In this document: positions 1 through 10,894 of the stretch, one piece after another
How positions within the stretch are numbered: position 1 is the stretch's first letter
Layout: each line of letters starts with the position of its first letter
NCBI GenBank assembly: GCA_032718565.1
Contig: JAVGVS010000012.1
Span: forward strand, 1,490,450-1,554,449
DNA: 64,000 bases
Source of the DNA: Distichodus sexfasciatus
Lineage: Eukaryota; Chordata; Actinopteri; Characiformes; Distichodontidae
Reading direction: 5' to 3'
Position numbers and translations under genes: made by a program
The notes under the pieces: model-generated
Told to the model about the DNA's origin: nothing
Database searches by the model: none
Seen by the model: the letters and a program-made list of their open reading frames with translations, nothing else

Positions 1-909
1 CTAGTCTGCGACTATATCTGTGTGTGTTTACCCTCAATTTTTTTTTTTTAAATCACAAAGATGCACTCTTTCTTTATAACAAATATCGCATCTGTAATAG
101 TTGTTTAATCTTGTGGGCAATGCGGGCAAAAAAACCCAAAATAATTGTTCATTGATTGTAATCAAGGTTAGAAGTTTATTTAATCACAAATTTGATATGA
201 GATCATATCGCTCACCCCTACATTGTATTATAAAGGTAAAGCTGCACATCAGTGAATGTTGGAGAGGCTCCACATTGTCTGTAAAATACTTTTGGTGTCT
301 AGAGAAAATCTAAATGTAACATTTATTTTTCCTTGCTGTAAACGCATTGCAATTTCTGTTAGAGCCACTGAAAGCTCTACATGAGTGGGTTCAAAATACC
401 TGTCTGTTAGCACAGGCCCAGACACAGCAATTCCCTCTTCTATAAACACATGGGAGAGTCCCTTAACCGACAAACCCTAAACAAACAGGGACTCACCGTC
501 GCTACATCAAAGTCTCGCCGTTAACTATTCTCCCAGCCCTCATCTGGAAATGTGTCCTCTTGCCCAGTTCACGCAGGGGACAGATGTGAAACTGGGGTAG
601 GAGGGAGGACGAGTGACAACACAGCAGGACAGCAGAGATCATTAGTCGATCATTAGAGTTCAACACGTCATCTCCTTGTGGCATGTCTGTTTGGACAGAG
701 TGACACACAGCTGTTAAGGGCACGACTCTCCCACTTTGGACAGAGGTGACCCTAGCTGACAGTGTCCTTAGGTCAGGGTTCTCTGACTGAAATTCTAGTC
801 TGCCTAAAATGACCTAGACTTTAGGTCGGCATTCCCAGAATCAAGTTACAGAGGATCCAAACTGGACCAGTTAAGTTTTGTTTCTCTCACATCCCTTAGG
901 CAAGGATTT
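1..909. other. No gene recognised, AT-rich non-coding
   Basis: I see no gene, tRNA-like promoter or clear transposon here. A short poly-T lies near 40-50. Open frames in this stretch are under 75 codons, overlap on opposite strands and resemble no protein I know. Confidence 0.6.
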
Positions 910-921
910 GACTCAGTTATT

Positions 922-1067
922 CATTCATTTATTCATTCATTCATTCATTCATTCTCCGAACCGCTGAATCCCAATCGGGGTCGCGGGGGGACCAGAGCCC
1001 ATCCTGGGAACTCACGGGCGCAAGGCGGGGAAAAACTCTGGGCAGGCGCCAACACACCGCAGGGCAC
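922..1067 (-). mobile_element. SINE family B, 5'-truncated copy
   Basis: This is the 3' part of the family B SINE in reverse orientation. On the plus strand it opens with a TCAT run (the reverse complement of the family's GAAT-type tail) and continues with the same CCGAACCGCTGAATCCC, GGCGCAAGGC and CAACACACCGCAGGGCAC blocks found at 41.3 and 57.3 kb. The tRNA-like head is missing. It is flanked by GACTCAGTTATT (910-921) and GACTCAATTATT (1068-1079), which match at 11 of 12 positions and are a likely target-site duplication. 5' truncation of this kind is usual for LINE-mobilised elements. Confidence 0.85.
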
Positions 1068-1079
1068 GACTCAATTATT

Positions 1080-3094
1080 ATTAAGCTAATTCATAGTTGT
1101 TAGGACGGGAAATGGAACATTAAGTTAAAAGTTGCACTGTGGTAGCTCTATGTGGTCTGAGTTTGTGAATCCTCCCTTCCTGCATAGATATAGTCATTTT
1201 GTAGTAAATAAGATTAGTTTGAGACTAAATAGACTCAACGCCAATAAAGAAAAGAATGCAGGAAACTTAAGTACAAGAACATGTTCAATGCAAATGAAGT
1301 TGGTTTTTGTGGTTCAGACACACTGATGGCCAACAGCTACAAAAACTGAAGCAGTTTTATCTCCTCAGTATAGTTCATCTTAAACTTAATGACCTCAGGG
1401 TCACTGAGACTGGTGGGATGACAGTGAGAATACAGCTCAAAAACCACAGAGATGAACTATTTTACAGTGTTTGTACTGCAACTGGTTGTACTTTGCAGAA
1501 AATATAGAAAAAGGACACTCATATTTAGTTTTCTCGCATTATTATACAGCCACCAAGATTATGTAATGACAGTTACATCACATATAAGCTATTAGATCTT
1601 AAAATGATGAGAGATAGAGGATTAATGTGAGGTATTGTACTGTAAGCATAAAATCCCTCATTAAAGATATTAAATATTTTGTTAGCATTCTAAAGTGCTT
1701 TGACTTTGCCATTGTTATTTCAAGCACTTAATGGGTTAATGGCTCCACAATATACATTTTCTCTTAAAGGTTTTGCTGATATTCACTTTCTGTTTTTTTT
1801 TGCATGCTTCCTGCTGATTCCACTTTTGAGCTACTGAGAGTGCATAAAGAGTCAGAGGTCAAGGGTCACACAGCATGTAACTGACAGGGTCACGGAATCC
1901 GCGGTATAGAGGTGATGATGGGGCAAATGGTACTTTTGGAGCTTCCCAGTAGGGTGGCGTGAGAAGATTCAGGAATAAATTCAGATGATAAGAAGAACTG
2001 AGTCAAAAAGAGAAATTAATGAGGGGAGAAAGAGAGAGATTGTGTAACAAAAAAGTTTTGTCTAGTTCAGGCTCGCCTTTTTAGACTTTTGTTCCCTGTA
2101 CTTACAGGAATAAGAAATACTATTGCAACACCGTCTGCTGTTTAACAAAATGACTCCCATTCAGGCTGTTTACAGAAACATCACTGTGGCATAGCTCTCA
2201 CTCATAGCATTCTTAAAAAATGCTCTTTAAATCTAATAAACTAATAGTTGCATTAGAGGGAGTGGCCGCATGCACTGTAAGAAACCCATTCAGTAGTGTG
2301 TTGAGGGTCATTAAACCTTGTACATTTTACCATTCTGCGTCAGACACGTGTCATCGTCTTTACCTCTCCTCACCAATTCCTGTGAACCTGTCAGTCGCCT
2401 ACTGGGTGACCTTTGGCTCTGACAACTGAGGTCATTCACTGGAAGAAAAATGGTAACCAATAGGAAGCATGAAAATTAGTTTCAATGTAGAACTTTTTGA
2501 TTCATTTCTTAAACAAGAAATTAAATATCAGCATAGGTCTATACCTTTGAAGAGAAGAACATATTTTCTTTTGAGATATGAAGTTATCTAAAAAAAAAAC
2601 TTCATTTTCTCACTGCTGTTTTGCATATGTTCTATCTGGCACCAAGCAGTGAAGGAACGGTTTTCAGTTAATGCTGAATCACTGCAGGAAGATTACTGTA
2701 TGTGCATGCTTTGGATTATCTACCATTTCCTGTGGCAGTCTAATCTGTAACGGACCTGAAGCATTAGACAAAAAGAGAGTCACAGAAAGAGAGAGAACAC
2801 TCATTTGCGAACCTGGAACCTGACCACTATGCATTCATGACCTTTGTGAAATAGTTACACCAATGAATTGGCTTACTTGACAGAAAAAACAGCTGAACAA
2901 TAAAATCTTTCCTTATTGTGTAATTCATTACAGTGCAAGTGCCACTGAAATGACTTAGGGGGCACGCACTGAAAACTGTCTTCTCTCCCAAGACATGTTT
3001 GAATTGACTGATCTCATATTTAAACCACCATTCCATTAGAAATTCAGTGAGGAGTATCATGATACATGGCTTAAATCACTGCACCATCACAACA
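1080..3094. other. No gene recognised
   Basis: Nothing nameable was found. Short open frames at 1132-1507 and 2220-2429 show no domain, signal peptide or splice context. The rest is ordinary AT-rich fish non-coding DNA with short homopolymers. Confidence 0.6.
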
Positions 3095-3343
3095 GGCGCA
3101 ATTGGTAGTGTAACGGTTAGGGAGTTCGCCCTGTGATTAGAAGGTCGCTGGTTTGAATCCTGTACTGGTAAAAGAACCACTGAGGTACTCATGAGCAAGG
3201 TACCGTCCCCAAGCACAGTTCCCCGGGCACCATGCCAACTGGCCACTTCTTCTTCATGTATGGTTCAAATTCAAAGGTCACATTTCATTGTGGTGTGCTG
3301 TGATTTGGTGTGTTCACAATGACAAATAATCACTCACTTTCAT
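3095..3343 (+). mobile_element. SINE family A, full-length copy
   Basis: This is a tRNA-derived SINE. A box A-like segment (TGGTAGTGTAACGG, about 3103) and a box B (GGTTTGAATCC, 3150-3160) form the split RNA polymerase III promoter. The family's conserved body follows, with GAGGTACTCATGAGCAAGG and CCCCAAGCAC blocks, and then the 3' end TGTTCACAATGACAAATAAT and CACTCACTTTCA. I saw no convincing target-site duplication, which suggests an older insertion. The element does not code for protein; such SINEs move with the enzymes of a partner LINE. Confidence 0.9.
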
Positions 3344-3610
3344 TAAAAAGAGCCAATGTGAAATTCAACTTGTGGGAACTGTACTATTTGCGAGTGCTGT
3401 TTCACCAGAAGCACCAATCTGATTGCTTCAAGAAATTGAGGAACATCAGAGCTCTACAGAAGCTTTGTCATGTATAACCAGCAGGGACATTTTGAACTAG
3501 ATGCACATCCCCATGCTTAGAGAAGCTCAGAGAAGGATGGAACTGTTTTTGAACCTAAGTTTTATAATATTTATAATAATATTTATAATATAGTTATAAT
3601 ATTTTTATTA

Positions 3611-3727
3611 TTTACCAAAGGAGTTATTCCTCCGCACTGTTACCCTAGACTTGCTTGTTAGAGGCTTGAAATCCAAGGAGCAGCTTTGTGACAAGATCTG
3701 TGCTATACAAATAAAACTGAATTGAAT
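3611..3727 (+). mobile_element. LINE-type 3' tail fragment
   Basis: The block runs from GGAGTTATTCCTCCGCACTG through CAGCTTTGTGACAAGATCTG to TGCTATACAAATAAAACTGA. From memory, this order closely follows a common fish repeat tail (GTGCTATACAAATAAA followed by TTGAATTGAA) attributed to L2/Rex-type non-LTR elements. Only the untranslated tail is present; no reverse transcriptase sequence precedes it. The family assignment is from recall, not alignment. Confidence 0.6.
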
Positions 3728-6700
3728 ATAATAATACAAGACTACAAAGCTTTCATAACTTTCCATGCCTGCTAGGTGAGCTCAGCTATGCCATAGTTGT
3801 TTTCACCTGCCACTGATCCCCAAAATCATGATAGGTTTTAATATTTTCAGTTTGCTAGCACCATTAGATCGACACAGGCTGTACTGTAGGTTACACTTAC
3901 AAAACTACATTTAAAAGCTTGTTTAAATTAGAGTATCTTACTAATTTTCTAGCATCCCAGATTCTGCTTTTACAGGTCTAGTCAATCTAGGTTACTTCCC
4001 TTTGTGTCCTCCATGTCCCGAAAAGGAGGCAGAGAATCTAGGGTGCTGGTCAGAAGCCATGTGGCCTGGCAATCATCACTGTACTGAAGGTGTTTTGTCC
4101 AAACACTCTCACTCTCCTTCTGTTCCTTTCTCTTTCTCCGGTTCATTCCCTGTCTGTCTCTCTCTCTCTCTCCACTGTGTCTACCAAACTTTAAACAAAC
4201 AGAGGCGCCTCAGATAAATATTTAGCACTCCCGTTTGGACTGTTCAAAGGCTCCCGGAGAAATGAATGGGGCAGTTTTCTCCGCAGTCACTACTAAACAG
4301 AGCAGATAGACGAAAGCAGAGACAGAGTTTTAATAAACGAATAGTGAGTGAACACTGGCTAATACGATTGCCAAGCAAATCTCGGCCTCAGTACCTGTGC
4401 AAAAAATATCTACTATCGTCTGCTGACTTAATTTCTCTCTAGATTTGTCAAACAAAAAGAGAAACAGATAAAAGATTTCATTTTAGAAAAATATAAACAA
4501 ATGTTGACAGTAATTGCCTCAAAGCAAACGAAATGACCTCAGGTGTCACATCATTTATTTCTTTGCGACAATCTTTTACTTGTTAATTCTTGTTTGACTA
4601 TGGTCAAGATGGTCAAGGTTTAAAGTTAAAGATGTTCTTAAACTAGATTAACAGATTGTTTTAAACAAAAACATACATTACAAGACAAAATGCCTTTTCT
4701 GGAAAAGCACATGTTGGTAAACAGCCGTGGGACCTTTTTTCAGTAGTAATGGAACAAGCTCATTTACAATCAAAAATCTTTCAAAATACTTAACACTGAT
4801 GTTTCTCAAAATGAGAACAACATTTGCAAATGTTGAACCTGCTGGTCAAGGCTAATGTGTCTAAGCTCATGCTAATGCATGCTTGTTCATGCTAATGTGC
4901 ACCATTAAAGTCATTATTGGCACTAATCCCACCAATGCATGCAAAAATTCTGCTTATCTTTGCCAGTTCAGATTCTGAATAACCATTTTAGTGGATGCAA
5001 AGACCATGTCCTTGGTGTCCGAGCGTCTGAGTGTCTTAGAACATGGAAAAAGAAAGGTGCATTTGAAAGTTGTGCAAATTGGGGTTACTCATTGCCATAC
5101 TTTCGGCTAGAGATTCTTTAAGCGTATTATAGTGTGTCAGCGTATTCATACAAAGATTATTTTCAATGATAATACCATAGGAAGATGTTCACAGAATGTC
5201 AGATATGGTTCCGTACTGAGAACACATTTAAAATAGAACTCCAGCCCAGCCCAAACTCCAGAGGAGCAGAACAGCTGTGGTCACCTTGTGGTCTGATCTC
5301 TGGGCTCAGGGGGTGGATTCCATGTCTCCTGCTCCGCCCTCCTGCCCTCCCACACACACACAGTTGCCCTGATGGAAAATGGTGTGTTTCTAGTTGCACT
5401 TGCGGACATCATGTCTCATGCACTGTCCCGTTAGCCACAAGTAGGAGAATAACTGTTAAGTTGTTCCACTGCCCTCAGCCCAAAAACGCCGAACAAGTGC
5501 TATTGTTCCTTCGGCAACAGAAAGGTTTGAAGAAAAACAATGACCTTTATTATGTCTTAGGAACTGTTTTACAGCTGTCTGGCCGAATATGGATTCATAA
5601 TTGATGTAATCAATAATTGATTCATATTTTTTTATATCAAAGACTCTGCATTTAATTATGGACAGCCCCATAAAAATTGTGTATATTACATCATAGCATT
5701 AACACTAACAAGAAAGTTTTAGAAGTAGATGGGCAATTATGTAGAAAATGCCTGATTGCTGTGTACTAAAATGTACAAACGGATCAAAAAGTGAGAATAT
5801 TGAAAAGGAGAAAGTGTAAAGGCTGTATACAGATGTTTCTGCTGATTATAGTTTACCTAACAGTTATATTATGAGCTAGTGACTTAAAGTATCTTGGCCA
5901 GGAGTGGGCTAAACACCCAATATACCATATACATATATATATAAGGTCAAAGCAAGGGACAGTAACACGTAATTTATCGAGGACTGTCATATAGAGGCTG
6001 GGAATTGATTACTTAACAGACTGCCTACGAAAACTCTGATGTTGCACGGCTCAACTTTAAATTTACACCAGATTGAGCAAGATGAGTCTCGGCACTGCCT
6101 TGAGAAGTTCTGCCATCGGCCCAAGAATGTGCTTGTCCTCGGAGCGTCCCGGCAGGAAGCAGCCAAGTGAGAAATTACCTGTCGCTTTATCTGCTGTTCC
6201 AGCTGGAGACCTGAGCCATGCACCCGTCAGTTAAACCGAGGGGAACTCTGGGACATGTCATTCTGGCTTGTCATGTGTTTGGGTTGGTGCCAGACGATGC
6301 AATGATCTTCATCCATTAAAAACCAGCAAAATATTCAAAATTATTCCAAGGAAGGAGGCAGGGATGATGCATCGTAGTTAATAACAAGAGTGTTATTTAT
6401 TTCAGAATACCCAGCACATGATATAATGTATGATAATTACCGAGTTGATGCGTAATCACTGTCTCATAATTCACTTTCAATCCAACGCTCTCCTCCTCTT
6501 CTCTCACATTCCTAAGCAAATTGCACAGGAAATCCGAAGACTAATGGAGGAAAGTGTGACATTCAAAACTCCATATAGACAATAGCATCTTTCTTTTTTG
6601 CTGAAATCATAAGGCTGTCCATGGCCACAAGCTGCACCATCGCTCCTTCATTAAGTCTTCATGGCATATAAAAGTTAATAGGCAGAGATGAAGAAAGTCA

Positions 6701-8339
6701 CTTGCAAATTAGCAGACAGAGATTGAGACTTTTCTGTATCACAAATCTGACCTTAAGCACTTGACAAAGGCAGTTTGTGACATCATTTTCTCAATTATCA
6801 ACTACCAGAACCCATTCAGTTAAATTTTTTATGTGAAAATTCTCTCAGAATGTGTTTTCTGACCTGTAGTTGAGAAACTGTCACAAATAGAATTCATTAA
6901 GTTCAGGAAAGAAAATGTAAATTACTCAGTGACTGGTGCATGTTACAATATGTAATATTTTCTTATTCATAAAGAAACAATTCATCTTGTACCCAGAGAG
7001 AAACTTACAATATTCAAGTCAGATGATTTCAGTCCCTCATGCAGAAAGTAGATCTGCTGCACAAGGTGTCTGTCCATTAAATTTTACATGTGTAATTTAC
7101 AGGCTATGTATGTGCATGTGACAAGTTTATTACTTGCCAAAGAGCAAAGTCACTGTGCAGATCTAAGACAATGCTTCCTCTGAGTACTGAAATAAATGTT
7201 CTAATTTCTTCTGCTACAAGATATACTTGGAATATAGTAATCAATTATATAGTATTTAAGTAATACTATAAGGAACACCAACTATGACTACTATTTTGGA
7301 CTTTCTGTGCTGAATATAAAGTTTGATTGTATGTGTTTCAAATTAAAGTTCTTAACTTAAATTTATAAATGTTAATATAGTTTCACAAAATTGACAAATA
7401 ATGGCATAATATAAATATTATGACTGTTTCTGTGTATTTTTTACACTTACCATACAATCTGTGTATATTGCAAAATATATCCTACGTTTTCATACAACAT
7501 AAACAAAAATATTGCAAGAAATTTTGCCATACATTGCCAAATATCTGTGTTGCATTATTGTTTAAAGCAATTATTACAATGTAAATCTATGACACACAAA
7601 ACATTGTGTTGTCAAATAATTTTGCTTTGGCATCCAGCTCAAATGCCATGTGCAGTACAGTTTCTCCTTTCTCACAAGTTTGAGATAGGGCCAACTTCAA
7701 CACTGGCAGGTTCAAACTCGAAGCTGAATTCCAAGCCTGAGAGGTCACTGCAACTCGCCCTAAAATTAATTGACATTATTCCCAGCCTGAAGAGCTCTTA
7801 TTTCTCAACAATACGGCTTCGTTTGTCAGCACTGAATTGCGGTTTATTGAGTCATGCCCTATTATCTCCTTAGCTCATGTATCATTTGTGCAAACAGAGA
7901 CCCTCTAAGCCGACTCACTTTCATAGTATGTACTTTTTTGGTGTGTAGTCAAACAAGGTTTACGAGGAGTGTTAGCAGCCTTCTACCTTCATACGTTGTG
8001 TTTGTGCAAGTGAAGAAGGATAACTTAGTCGGTCACCTAAAAGGACACCTGAAATTCCGAGACAGTCTCACAGGTCCATATTTGTAAGACTTCAAGTAAG
8101 TCATTTTGGGTGAAAGGTTAGTTATGATAGAGGTTAGAATTTGGGAACATTATTTGTTATAGTTTTTCTTGTGCCAAATGACAAAATCCAACTAAATATC
8201 TCATACATGTTGCAGTTATTATTAATTTGGAGCATCATTTTCCAAGGACTTGCATAGCCACATGTGGTTCAGAAAAGGACAGATTCCTTATGGTCTATAA
8301 AATGATCATTTCCTAGTCAAAGATTAAGCCTAGTCCTAG
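3728..8339. other. No gene recognised; minor simple repeats
   Basis: I see no supported gene. There is a short CT run near 4155-4175 and a CA run near 5350-5362. Around 4850-4920 the string ATGCTAATG recurs, resembling octamer/POU sites but not enough to call an element. The longest frame (5185-5604, 139 codons) shows no known domain and has an overlapping antisense frame. Confidence 0.55.
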
Positions 8340-8545
8340 ACCACACTGCAAATGAAATCTTAACAAGCCAGAAAATCTTAAAAAGAAAAAATAGCTGTGT
8401 TTTTTTTTTATTTTAAGAATAACTGACTTGACTAGACTTGTATGTGTAAGATAAATAATCTAATTTTAAGAAACATTGACTACAATTATCTTATTAAGAA
8501 AAATGTACTGATTATAAGAACTTCTTAAAATGAAATAAGAAATTT
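8340..8545. mobile_element. Possible degenerate DNA-transposon remnant
   Basis: The block begins with CACACTGCAAATGAAATCTT and continues with repeated TCTTAA, AAGAA and TTAAGAA strings on both strands. It resembles a fish repeat I recall that starts with CACTGCAAAAA and is rich in TCTTAAAT/AAGAAA. No clear terminal inverted repeat pair or target-site duplication could be set, so the ends are approximate and the class is open. Confidence 0.35.
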
Positions 8546-9718
8546 GGGCTGAATGCATTAAAGGCAGGGCAACAACTAAAATTGTGCAGGGGACCTTCCA
8601 GATTTGGAAACGCTCAATTAATCGATCCTGTGTAATTGCTGAAGAAAAAAAAGTGGGTTTGAAAAGCTGTATTTAAAATCTGGGATTATCTTTTTAAAGA
8701 ATGAGAATATTTATGCTTGAAGTTTGCTTAAGTGTTAGATAAAATTACATGGCCCACTCCTGTGTCCTGGACTCAAGACTTGAGGATTTCTTCACTGCAT
8801 ATAACTCACTCGCATTTCCTCTGGGTTCACTACAACAGCTGTTGTTTGGCCTGTCACCAGCTTTGGTCACCACTAACAGACACCAGGGATCTCAGGAAAA
8901 GTTCCAAAGACCTTTAAACTTCCAGACCTCAGCCTTTGAGGGCCTCAGTAGTGTTAAGTGACAAAAACTCTCTGGTGCTTGCGGCCAACTAGGTCAGACT
9001 TCCCTTACTAGTGGAAAAGTCAGCCTGAGGGTTGAGAAAGGGCAGCATTTAGAGTGCAATTGAACACTTAACATTGGCACGTCCAAAATGCTCCAACTGT
9101 CCGCTGGCCAGCTGGCTTCCTGGCTGTGTGGCTGGCCAAAAAAGACAGACATTGTCTTGCCCAGCCATATTTTTAGAACATAGGCTCTTCAAGAATCAAG
9201 TCTTATTTAATGAGAGGAATTATTTCATGTGAAATGTGTTTGATTCCCACGCAAAGCAAGTCCTTCCTGCCACCACCCTACCACTTTCAAACAGCCTATT
9301 CATGAATTAATCTCATTTGCGCTGAGTAAAGCTAGAAAGGCCAGGCTTAATTCCTGAGGCGTGGTATTGTATGCGGATATTTGATGTGGTTTAAGTCATC
9401 ACATTGATGGCTTGAGACTTGTGTAATCTGTTCTTGACCTTTAAGTTGCCTACCTGCCTATTTGTCTTAGAAACAGACCGTATGTAAAGGACACTGAAGT
9501 GCTTATTTTGAATGAGTAACAAACACTTGATTGGTACACTAGTTTTACAGGCAACATGTGAGAAACAAAGCAAAGTTTTGTGGATGGCTCTTTTAGGATT
9601 GAAGAAAATCTATATCCACTGGAATGCTAACAGCAATCTATACATATAACATTATGTATTTTTATTTGGCTTAAAATGCAGAGATGGATTGCACAATTTT
9701 TAAAAACCTATCAATATT
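8546..9718. other. No gene recognised
   Basis: No repeat family or gene was identified. Two overlapping plus-strand frames at 8732-8961 are short and featureless. The texture at 8750-9130 is less repetitive than its surroundings but carries no diagnostic motif. Confidence 0.5.
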
Positions 9719-9850
9719 GGGCCTTTTTCAACATATTTCAAAAATGTGTTCTTAAGAAAGAACATTTAAATAGTATAATATTATTTGACTGTAGAATTGA
9801 AGACAATCATTAAATCCAATATCACAACCATTCTTTACAATTCCTACACA
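9719..9850 (+). mobile_element. MITE-like repeat family D, copy 1
   Basis: Starts with GGGCCTTTTTCAAC and contains TTTAAATAGTATAATATTAT, then TAGAATTGAAGA. The same two strings occur in the same order and spacing at 26.66-26.70 kb, so the two regions are copies of one interspersed repeat. The GGGCCT start and TTCTTAAG interior resemble a short non-autonomous DNA transposon family of fishes that I recall. The right end is not defined. Confidence 0.45.
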
Positions 9851-9905
9851 ATTTCACATGTAATTGAGGGGGAATCATGCTGGCATTCAGCTTTTAAGAG
9901 TAATG

Positions 9906-10095
9906 GGCCTCATGCACACACCATTCTCAAAATTCTTCCTTAAAACTCACAGTTCTCATGAAAATTCTGACATTCAGAGATGTTTTCTTATTTAAGATTT
10001 GCTCCTAGATAAGAAAAGAATCTTCAACTGCTGAAGAGTTCTCGTAAGCAAATTCTATTGCATGCATGTTCGTACAAAGCATTATCTTATTGGGT
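9906..10095 (+). mobile_element. MITE-like repeat, second GGGCCTCA start
   Basis: Begins with GGGCCTCATGCACACACC and runs into a TTCTTCC/TTAAGA-rich interior, as expected for the same broad class as the block just upstream. It may be a separate insertion beside copy 1. Its 3' end is uncertain, and I saw no matched terminal inverted repeat. Confidence 0.35.
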
Positions 10096-10591
10096 TTGCC
10101 GAAGACATATATTACTATGCACTACTATGACTGCTAACTCAACCTTGCTTGCTCAAGTTGTAAGCTTGACCAACTTCAAACTAGGTAAACCAGCAGTACA
10201 ACATAGACCAGCCTAAAATCTGTGCTTATCTTTGCAGCAGGGCAAACTGTCAGCTGTTTGCTCTACATTGTATATACTCCAGTCATCACTTCCACCAGAC
10301 ACCCAGTAGCATGGTCTGACTCAGCTGACAGATGTTTAGGGTTATCTTGCAATTGTTAGCGTTACAGTGCCATGTTAACAGTGGAAAATCCTCTGTGATA
10401 ACCATATGAGGATCATATAGAAGGATTCTGTATAGGCTTCTGGAATTTCAACCAGCTCTGGGACTTGCTAAGTGCATATGGATCCAGTCTGATAAAATGC
10501 ATTAGCGTAGTAGCTAGCAATCTAATATTTTCATTTAATTACATAATAATTTAATATCAAATATAATTCAATTTAAAAGAAACAAAATGAT
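10096..10591. other. No gene recognised; weak ACCAGC-type repeat
   Basis: Around 10150-10225 the strings AAACCAGCAG and TAGACCAGCCT resemble a common fish repeat built on ACCAGC/GCTGGT. The remainder shows nothing I can name. Confidence 0.35.
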
Positions 10592-10894
10592 GGTGGCACC
10601 ATGGTGCATTGGTTAGCGTTAAAGCGAGAAGGTCTTGGGTTCAATCCCTGGGTCGGCCACGGGGTCTTTCTGTGTGCAGTTTGTGTGCTCTCCCCGGGTG
10701 CTCCGGTTTCCTCCCACAGTCCAAAAGCATGCATTTTAGGTTGATTAGTGACTCTAAATTGGCCCCATAGGTGTGAATGTATGATGTGTGGCCTGTGGTG
10801 TGTTGACGCCAGTGTTGGTCACTGCCTTGCGCCCGTAGTTCCAGGATAGCCTCTGGTCCCCGTGACCCCAACTGGGATGTGGTTCGGATAATGA
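10592..10894 (+). mobile_element. SINE family B, near full-length
   Basis: The tRNA-like head starts at GGTGGCACCATGGTGC and carries a box B, GGTTCAATCCC (10638-10648). The family body follows: TCCTCCCACAGTCCAAAAGC, a GTGACTCTAAATTGGCCC block, CCTTGCGCCCGTAG, and the CTGGGATGTGGTTCGGATAATGA end. The terminal GAAT tail is eroded. A 117-codon open frame on the minus strand (10641-10994) is simply the antisense of this element and not a gene. Confidence 0.88.

Noticed and set aside
3095..3180. tRNA gene suggested by box A and box B
   Set aside because: The boxes belong to a SINE head repeated nine times in the window; no cloverleaf with a closed acceptor stem.
5185..5604. Longest open frame in the window (139 codons)
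   Set aside because: No recognisable domain, no promoter or splice context, an antisense frame over the same bases, and a length expected by chance in 64 kb.
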